From the NCBI GenBank assembly GCA_003512585.1, contig DOQE01000115.1:1-10556 (forward strand): DNA of 10,556 nucleotides, in the 5' to 3' direction. The translations under genes were made by a program, and so were the position numbers. Below are positions 6,433 to 10,556 of the stretch, one piece after another (positions within the stretch are counted from its first letter, which is position 1; every line of letters starts with the position of its first letter). This stretch comes from Bacillota bacterium (GTDB lineage Bacteria > Bacillota_I > Bacilli_A > RFN20 > CAG-826). The notes under the pieces are model-generated. The model saw nothing but the letters and a program-made list of their open reading frames with translations, did not search any database and was not told the origin of the DNA.

Positions 6433-6475
6433 AAAAAATCCTCATTATTACCATTGCTAGGCAAATAATTGAGGA
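6433..6475 (-). terminator. rho-independent terminator after tRNA-Leu
   Basis: On the minus strand, TCCTCA-A-TTATT-T-GCC pairs with GGT-AATAA-TGAGGA (6, 5 and 3 bp with two single-base bulges) around a 7-nt TAGCAAT loop, then six T (6433-6438). It begins 13 nt after the tRNA 3' end and probably also ends readthrough from mgtE, which has no terminator of its own. Confidence 0.75.
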
Positions 6476-6488
6476 ATTTAATCCAAGT

Positions 6489-6572
<84 letters not shown>

Positions 6573-6582
6573 AGCAAAAGAG

Positions 6583-6611
6583 ATTATAGTGGCTATGTTT
6601 TTCTTTTGCAA
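6583..6611 (-). promoter_or_regulatory. promoter of tRNA-Leu
   Basis: On the minus strand, TTGCAA (6606-6611) and TATAAT (6583-6588) are separated by 17 bp. The predicted start, near 6576, is a few nt before the mature tRNA end at 6572. The -35 box begins 8 nt after the mgtE stop codon. Confidence 0.82.
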
Positions 6612-6618
6612 TTATTAG

Positions 6619-8139
6619 TTAAGCGAAGTTTGGAAAGAACAAACAAGCCATGGCAAAATATATTAAAAGAGTAGTAACATCCATGACTGTTGTTAAAAGG
6701 GGTTGGGCTAGCAAGGCAGGATCCTTTTTAATGGCGGCAGCGCCCATGCATAATAATGTCCCAATAATTTTAGAAACACTAATTGCGGCAAACATTGTCA
6801 CGGCTACTAAGGCAGCAAAGGTAAATGCATGTATTGCAAATTCTCCTGCTAATTCCCCTTTAAAAGCCATACCGTTCCAAATTGTGTAGTTGCTAAAATC
6901 GTAATTTTTATTGCCCGGATCACCAACCATTCCTAAACTTACGATACCCGTGTATTCTTCTATTGAGATCCAGACAAAAGCAAATACGGCCACAAATAAA
7001 GCGATTAAAATAGAACTTCTAAATTCTTTCCAAACAACTTTCAATGTTTCTTTTGGCGAGAACTCTTTCATGGCTAAACTTCTAATCATCATTCCCGTGG
7101 TTTGACCTCCGGCATTTCCGCCCGTATCCATCAAAGTGGGGACGAATGAGATTAAAATTGGCAGGTGTGTAAATATATTTTGGGCTTCTAGCCTATTCAA
7201 TACCATTGTTGTAAATGTGCCAAGTATCAATAAGGCAATTATCCAAGGAAAACATTTTTTGGCGTTTTCCCATATGCTCATATCCATGTATGGCTTTTGG
7301 GTTGGCTCCATGTTAGTCATACGTGCAAAGTCTTCGTTACTTTCTTCTGTCATGACATCGACTGCGTCATCGATGGTAATGACACCGACCAATCTTTGAT
7401 CATCATTTAAGACAGCCAGGGCATTTAGGTCATAACGCCTAAACATTTGGCCTACCTCTTCTTGGTCGGTCCCGGTTGTTACCCAGACAACGTCTTGATT
7501 CATTATTTCTTTTAATATTTGGTCAGGTTTGGCAAATATTAAATCGTCTAAGTCAACGGTTCCGACAAAGTGTCTAGACGAGTTTCTTACAAAAATCGTA
7601 TAGACGGTTTCGGCATCTTTGCCTATATCCCTTATTTTTTGAATAGTGTCTTCTACTTTGCTTGTATCTAAAAATTCTAGATACTCTGTTGTCATTATTG
7701 AACCCGCTGTATGGTCTTGGTAATTTAACAAGGTGTTAATATCTTTTCGCATGTCTTTATCGGCTGCCTTTAAGACTCTAGATGCCAAATTTGCCGGCAT
7801 GTCTCCAACCGTATCGGCAACATCATCAGCTGATTGGGCATTAATAAGCGGTACTAGTTCCTTATCGGTCATGGCCTTGACTAGATTTTGCTTGCTCTCT
7901 TGAGAAAGATCATCGAAAAAATCGGCCGTATATTGAGAATTGACGTTTCTAAAAATATAAATCAAATCCGAAGGCTCTAATTCATCGGCGGCTTCGGCTA
8001 TATCAATGTTAGGAATGTGAAGGAAAACATCTTGCAATCCAACTCGATTTTTAGAATCTATGAGACTTTTTAATTCTTCAGTAGTTATTTTTGGAACGTT
8101 TATTGTTCCGGATTCTTCTTTATTTGCATTTTCATCCAT
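6619..8139 (-). CDS. mgtE: MgtE-family Mg2+ channel/transporter
   Basis: A 506-aa inner-membrane Mg2+ uptake protein of the dimeric MgtE family. The cytosolic part has an N domain of helical repeats (about 20-140), then two CBS domains (about 143-205 from AGSIMTTEY and 207-268 from EIMNQDVVWV) that sense Mg2+ in this family. A plug helix and five membrane helices follow. The family motif PTLMDTGGNAGGQTT is at 334-348. The DPALLAQPLLTTVMD block (473-487) ends with the conserved pore Asp487. An unusually long, polar and Gly/Asn-rich loop (about 392-432) separates helices 2 and 3. I chose the ATG at 8139. A longer reading from 8178 would begin upstream of the AAGGAGG site, which lies 11 nt before this ATG. 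No M-box riboswitch is visible upstream. Confidence 0.95.
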   Translation of the reverse strand: MDENANKEESGTINVPKITTEELKSLIDSKNRVGLQDVFLHIPNIDIAEAADELEPSDLIYIFRNVNSQYTADFFDDLSQESKQNLVKAMTDKELVPLINAQSADDVADTVGDMPANLASRVLKAADKDMRKDINTLLNYQDHTAGSIMTTEYLEFLDTSKVEDTIQKIRDIGKDAETVYTIFVRNSSRHFVGTVDLDDLIFAKPDQILKEIMNQDVVWVTTGTDQEEVGQMFRRYDLNALAVLNDDQRLVGVITIDDAVDVMTEESNEDFARMTNMEPTQKPYMDMSIWENAKKCFPWIIALLILGTFTTMVLNRLEAQNIFTHLPILISFVPTLMDTGGNAGGQTTGMMIRSLAMKEFSPKETLKVVWKEFRSSILIALFVAVFAFVWISIEEYTGIVSLGMVGDPGNKNYDFSNYTIWNGMAFKGELAGEFAIHAFTFAALVAVTMFAAISVSKIIGTLLCMGAAAIKKDPALLAQPLLTTVMDVTTLLIYFAMACLFFPNFA

Positions 8140-8150
8140 AATCAAGACTG

Positions 8151-8170
8151 CCTCCTTGCCTAGACAAGGA
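8151..8170 (-). promoter_or_regulatory. mgtE ribosome site inside a small hairpin
   Basis: On the minus strand, arms TCCTTG (8165-8170) and CAAGGA (8153-8158) form a perfect 6-bp stem with a 6-nt loop TCTAGG. The right arm includes five of the seven bases of the ribosome site AAGGAGG (8151-8157). Folding would partly hide the site, so translational control of mgtE is possible. Confidence 0.5.
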
Positions 8171-8212
8171 TAACCCATTTATGAAAATAAGGTTAATAAA
8201 AAAAGACGTTTC

Positions 8213-8243
8213 TTAAGTTATTTAGTAATTTATTAAGTTATTT
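8213..8243. repeat. two 11-bp direct repeats, 20 bp apart, between mgtE and pduL
   Basis: TTAAGTTATTT occurs at 8213-8223 and again at 8233-8243, a 20-bp period close to two helical turns. The repeats lie in the AT-rich divergent gap between mgtE and pduL, about 40 bp upstream of the pduL -10 box. They could be a regulator site pair or a chance product of AT-rich DNA. No convincing mgtE promoter could be picked in this gap. Confidence 0.45.
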
Positions 8244-8260
8244 TTAAAAAACCTAATGTG

Positions 8261-8288
8261 TTCTTATGTTTGAAAAATGTTTTATAAT
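8261..8288 (+). promoter_or_regulatory. promoter of pduL
   Basis: A perfect -10 TATAAT (8283-8288) has only a weak -35 match, TTCTTA (8261-8266), at 16 bp. Initiation near 8295 would leave a leader of about 23 nt with only a weak purine-rich ribosome site (AAAGAAAGAAG) before the ATG at 8318. The weak -35 box suggests that an activator may help. Confidence 0.5.
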
Positions 8289-8317
8289 CTAGTGGCTATT
8301 AAAGAAAGAAGTAATTT

Positions 8318-9004
8318 ATGGAAAAACAAATCTTAGTCGAAACTAGCGCGCGTCATATTCATCTTGATCAAGAATCTTTTGATTACTTAATGGGTGCTAA
8401 CGAAGGCGAACATGCTACTTTAAATGAAAGGAAGCCACTTTCTCAACCCGGACAATATGTTTCCGATGTTAGATTGAATCTAGTTGGACCAGTCAATCCA
8501 AAAACCGGCAAGCCAAGAATTATTAATAACGTCTCCATTCTTGGGCCATTAAGAAATTTGAACCAAGTCGAATTATCGGCAACTGATGCTAGAACTTTAG
8601 GCATTGCAGCTCCTATTAGGTTATCTGGAGATGTTAAAGGTAGTGCCCCAATTACCTTAGTGAATCCTTTAAATGGACGTGAATTGGCTTTAAAAGAAGG
8701 GACAATAATTGCAAAACGTCATATTCACATGACTCCAAAAGATGCCGAAGAATTCGGGGTAAAAGATGGTGAATCGGTTATGGTTTATGTAAAAACTAAG
8801 GAAAGAGAAACCATTTTTGGCGATACGGTTGTTAGGGTTTCGCCAAAGTTTTCCCTTGCTATGCATATTGACACCGATGAAAGCAATGCCGCTAATGCTG
8901 GCGGGGTTGTCTATGGCACGCTTGTTGCTTTTTCTTCTTGCGATTGCAATGAAGAAGAATGCTGCTGCAAGGAAGAAGAACATCATTGTTGCTGCGGTAA
9001 ATAA
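8318..9004 (+). CDS. pduL: PduL-type phosphate acyltransferase with Cys-rich tail
   Basis: A 228-aa member of the PduL family (phosphate propanoyl/acetyl transferase), a zinc enzyme that exchanges CoA and phosphate on a short acyl group, so acyl-phosphate can yield ATP. The two half-domains each carry a metal-site motif: SARHIHL (10-16, His13, His15) and KRHIHM (133-138, His135, His137). A further ligand region, MHIDTDESNAA, is at 182-192. There is no N-terminal microcompartment-targeting extension and no shell gene nearby, so it is probably cytosolic and replaces Pta in acetate metabolism. After the core ends (about 207), a tail with eight Cys and two His in 19 residues follows (208-226), which the family does not normally have. 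The ATG has only a weak ribosome site. The TSCPD gene starts 2 nt after its stop. Confidence 0.93.
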   Translation: MEKQILVETSARHIHLDQESFDYLMGANEGEHATLNERKPLSQPGQYVSDVRLNLVGPVNPKTGKPRIINNVSILGPLRNLNQVELSATDARTLGIAAPIRLSGDVKGSAPITLVNPLNGRELALKEGTIIAKRHIHMTPKDAEEFGVKDGESVMVYVKTKERETIFGDTVVRVSPKFSLAMHIDTDESNAANAGGVVYGTLVAFSSCDCNEEECCCKEEEHHCCCGK

Positions 9005-9006
9005 TA

Positions 9007-9273
9007 ATGGCTACCCATACATTTAAGCCAAGCAATGTTTGTTCTAGGGAATTTAATTTTGATATAGAAGATGGCTTAATTAGTTCCTTTTCCTCTATTG
9101 GAGGATGTAACGGAAATCTTCAAGGCATTGCCTCTTTATTAAAGGGAATGAAGGTAGAAGATGCCATAAATAAATTAGAAGGCATTAAATGCAGAGGCTC
9201 TAGAAATGGTGAGACTTCTTGTCCTGATCAAATTGCTAGAGCATTAAAGGCCTATTTAAATAAACAAATTTAA
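9007..9273 (+). CDS. TSCPD-domain protein (TIGR03905-like)
   Basis: An 88-aa protein made of one TSCPD domain, named for the motif seen here as TSCPDQIARAL (71-81). Four Cys (12, 34, 62 and 72, in NVCSREF, GGCNGNL, IKCRG and TSCPD) are spread as expected for a small metal-binding fold. TSCPD domains also occur at the C-terminus of some B12-dependent ribonucleotide reductases; the free-standing form has no assigned function. The ATG follows the pduL stop by 2 nt and has no ribosome site of its own, so translation is probably coupled to pduL. The terminator stem begins within its stop codon. Its link to PduL, which also has a Cys-rich tail, may reflect shared metal chemistry, but this is inference. 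Confidence 0.9.
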   Translation: MATHTFKPSNVCSREFNFDIEDGLISSFSSIGGCNGNLQGIASLLKGMKVEDAINKLEGIKCRGSRNGETSCPDQIARALKAYLNKQI

Positions 9274-9316
9274 AAAAAGTCCAATGTTGGAAATTCCCAA
9301 TAATTGGGCTTTTTTT
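9272..9316 (+). terminator. rho-independent terminator after the pduL-TSCPD unit
   Basis: AAAAAAAGTCCAAT (9272-9285) pairs with ATTGGGCTTTTTTT (9303-9316) in a 14-bp stem with one T-G pair. The 17-nt loop can form an inner TTGG/CCAA stem. The stem overlaps the TSCPD stop codon. The A and T runs make it potentially active in both directions. Confidence 0.88.
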
Positions 9317-9331
9317 ATTTAGATATCTTGG

Positions 9332-9415
9332 AAAAGGTGCAATTAATAGCCTTTCAATATACCTAAAAAGGTGCAATTAATAGCATTTAAAAGTAGCAAA
9401 AAGGTGCAATTAATA
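9332..9415 (+). repeat. three 17-bp direct repeats upstream of the ATPase gene
   Basis: AAAAGGTGCAATTAATA occurs exactly at 9332-9348, 9366-9382 and 9399-9415, with periods of 34 and 33 bp and unrelated 17- and 16-bp spacers. Copies 1 and 2 also share the next two bases, GC. The array fills the gap between the pduL-unit terminator and the ATPase start, and the last copy ends 25 nt before the ATG. An AT-rich -10-like TAAAAT follows at 9417-9422 without a recognisable -35 box, so the array may be a regulatory iteron set for the ATPase gene. It is too short in repeat and spacer length to be CRISPR. Confidence 0.88.
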
Positions 9416-9440
9416 TTAAAATAGACTTGGGTTAGTTGCT

Positions 9441-10556
9441 ATGGAAAGAAAATATTTATCAAAGCTTGTCGAATGGTTAAACGATCCTTTTAGAAAACCT
9501 TTGATGGTTTGGGGTGCACGTCAAGTAGGGAAATCCTATTTAATCAAAGATTTGTTCGCAGAAAGATATTTTAAGAATAGATATGTCTATATTGATTGCA
9601 GAACCGAGCAAGGGTTTGTTTCTTTTTGCGAAAAGCACATCAATGTTGAAGAAGTCTTAAATTATATTTCATTAGATAAGGGAACAATCATTGACAAGAA
9701 TACTTTGCTAATTTTCGATGAAGCCCAAGAATGTCTTCCCGTTGTTACTTTAATGAAATATTTTTGTCAGGAGCATCGTGACATTCCTGTTATTGTAACT
9801 GGGTCTATGGTGAGAATAAAAATTAAAAGGGAAAACGTCAAAAGGGGGTCTGGTGAAAAAAATCAATTTTTATTCCCTATTGGAAATATTAACCAACTTA
9901 CGATTTATCCAATGAATTTTGGTGAGTTTCTTTTTAATAAAAACAAATTATTATACGACTTAATTATAGATTCTTTTAATAGTAAAATGGCGTTAGAAGA
10001 TTCCGCCCATAGAAAAGCTTTGGATATTTTTTATGATTATTTACTTGTTGGCGGCATGCCTGAAGCCGTTGATGTATATTTAAAAACTGGTTCATTTCAA
10101 AAATCAAGGGAAATACTGGTAGATTTGTATGATAATTATTTAGCCGATATGCAACTTTATCAGGCTAGTCCAGAATCGATAGCGAGGGCAAAAAAAATTT
10201 TTGAAAATATTTATACTCAGCTTAATAAAGAATCAAAAAATTTTAAGACAACGCTAATTGGCAAAAAATTAAAAGGGAGAGATGTTAGAAGTCCAATCGA
10301 TTGGCTTTCCTTAGCTTTTTTGCTTTATAAATCTTCACTTGTTAAAGAACAAGTAACAGTGCCTTTGACCGATTCTGACGAATCAATTTTTAGACTTTAT
10401 TTATCAGATATAGGGATGTTTTCGTATCAAAGTGGAATAAATGCGACAACTTTTATTTCTGAAGAAGGTAGAAATTCACTTTCTGGAATATTTTTTGAAA
10501 ATTATGTTGCATCTGAAATAGTGGAATCCGGGTCTAAATTATTTTATTGGAAAGGA
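9441..10556 (+). CDS. AAA_14/DUF4143-type ATPase, 3' end beyond window
   Basis: An open frame of 372 codons with no stop before the window edge. Walker A is GARQVGKS (25-32) and Walker B is LLIFDEAQE (89-97), with a sensor-like VIVTGSM (117-123). The segment YPMNFGEFL resembles the PLSFEEFL element seen between the ATPase and DUF4143 parts, and LVGGMPEAV is also typical. Later residues (LYLSDIGMF, then GIFFENYVASEI and FYWKG at the edge) match the start of the C-terminal DUF4143 domain, where a PD-(D/E)XK-like nuclease core would come next. These proteins are common, mobile-looking and of unknown role in bacteria and archaea. The ATG at 9441 is the first start after an in-frame stop at 9417 and has no strong ribosome site. 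The upstream repeat array is probably its control region. Confidence 0.88.
   Translation, partial: MERKYLSKLVEWLNDPFRKPLMVWGARQVGKSYLIKDLFAERYFKNRYVYIDCRTEQGFVSFCEKHINVEEVLNYISLDKGTIIDKNTLLIFDEAQECLPVVTLMKYFCQEHRDIPVIVTGSMVRIKIKRENVKRGSGEKNQFLFPIGNINQLTIYPMNFGEFLFNKNKLLYDLIIDSFNSKMALEDSAHRKALDIFYDYLLVGGMPEAVDVYLKTGSFQKSREILVDLYDNYLADMQLYQASPESIARAKKIFENIYTQLNKESKNFKTTLIGKKLKGRDVRSPIDWLSLAFLLYKSSLVKEQVTVPLTDSDESIFRLYLSDIGMFSYQSGINATTFISEEGRNSLSGIFFENYVASEIVESGSKLFYWKG

Noticed and set aside
6650..7399. Plus-strand open frames opposite mgtE
   Set aside because: They are antisense shadows of the strongly supported mgtE coding sequence, without ribosome sites or family motifs.
8140..8178. MgtE start at the ATG at 8178
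   Set aside because: It precedes the AAGGAGG site and adds 13 residues not typical of the family. The ATG at 8139 follows that site.
8140..8317. M-box Mg2+ riboswitch upstream of mgtE
   Set aside because: The gap is AT-rich, only about 180 bp shared with a divergent gene, and lacks the GC-rich conserved M-box core.
8690..9026. Small open frames overlapping pduL on either strand
   Set aside because: They are composition shadows of pduL and its triplet-repeat tail, with no motif or initiation signal.
8318..9273. Bacterial microcompartment locus around pduL
   Set aside because: PduL lacks the N-terminal targeting extension, and no shell or diol/ethanolamine enzyme genes are present.
9332..9415. 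CRISPR-like array of three repeats
   Set aside because: Repeats are only 17 bp and spacers 16-17 bp, with no cas genes and only three copies. A regulatory direct-repeat set fits better.

Overview
The window looks like a chromosomal segment from a low-GC Bacillota, probably in the Bacilli/Erysipelotrichia/RF39-like sphere. The evidence is AT-rich DNA, GGAGG-type ribosome sites on some genes, sigma-A-like promoters, short-form Pgi, a CvfD/YugI-type S1 protein, MgtE, a free-standing PduL and a TSCPD protein. Trp codons that I checked are TGG, and TGA is a natural stop at the ispD/S1 junction, so the standard bacterial code fits better than the Mollicutes code. The lineage is inferred from gene content, not from a database search.

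Layout. Positions 1-230 hold a minus-strand tRNA pair, Val(TAC) followed by Tyr(GTA), behind a clear promoter. The Tyr gene is cut by the window edge. Positions 293-3577 are a compact minus-strand operon read as HAD phosphatase - IspD-like cytidylyltransferase - S1 protein - pgi. It has one promoter carrying a perfect 14-bp palindrome over its -35 box, overlapping or nearly touching genes, and a strong terminator after pgi. A plus-strand LemA-like gene (3642-4169) and a minus-strand ABC-F ATPase (4166-5698) converge so tightly that their stop codons overlap. Both have -10 boxes only 9-10 nt from the start codon, so both may make leaderless mRNAs. A six-helix membrane protein of unknown function (5792-6370) is transcribed divergently from the ABC-F gene, with an inverted repeat between them. 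tRNA-Leu(GAG) follows with its own promoter and terminator, then mgtE (6619-8139), a Mg2+ channel/transporter whose ribosome site lies in a small hairpin.

From 8283 the plus strand carries pduL (phosphate acyltransferase with an odd Cys/His/Glu-rich tail built of triplet repeats), a tightly linked 88-aa TSCPD protein, and a terminator. Next come three copies of a 17-bp direct repeat spaced 33-34 bp apart, leading straight into a AAA_14/DUF4143-type ATPase that runs off the end of the window.

Most genes are housekeeping: glycolysis, isoprenoid or CDP-polyol precursor, RNA binding and ribosome protection, Mg2+ uptake, acyl-phosphate metabolism. The parts least explained by known annotation are the PduL metal-binding-like tail beside the TSCPD gene, the repeat array in front of the ATPase, the likely leaderless genes, and the unknown membrane protein. 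I see no CRISPR, phage, transposase or clear defence cluster. The DUF4143-type ATPase with its repeats is the only accessory-looking locus.
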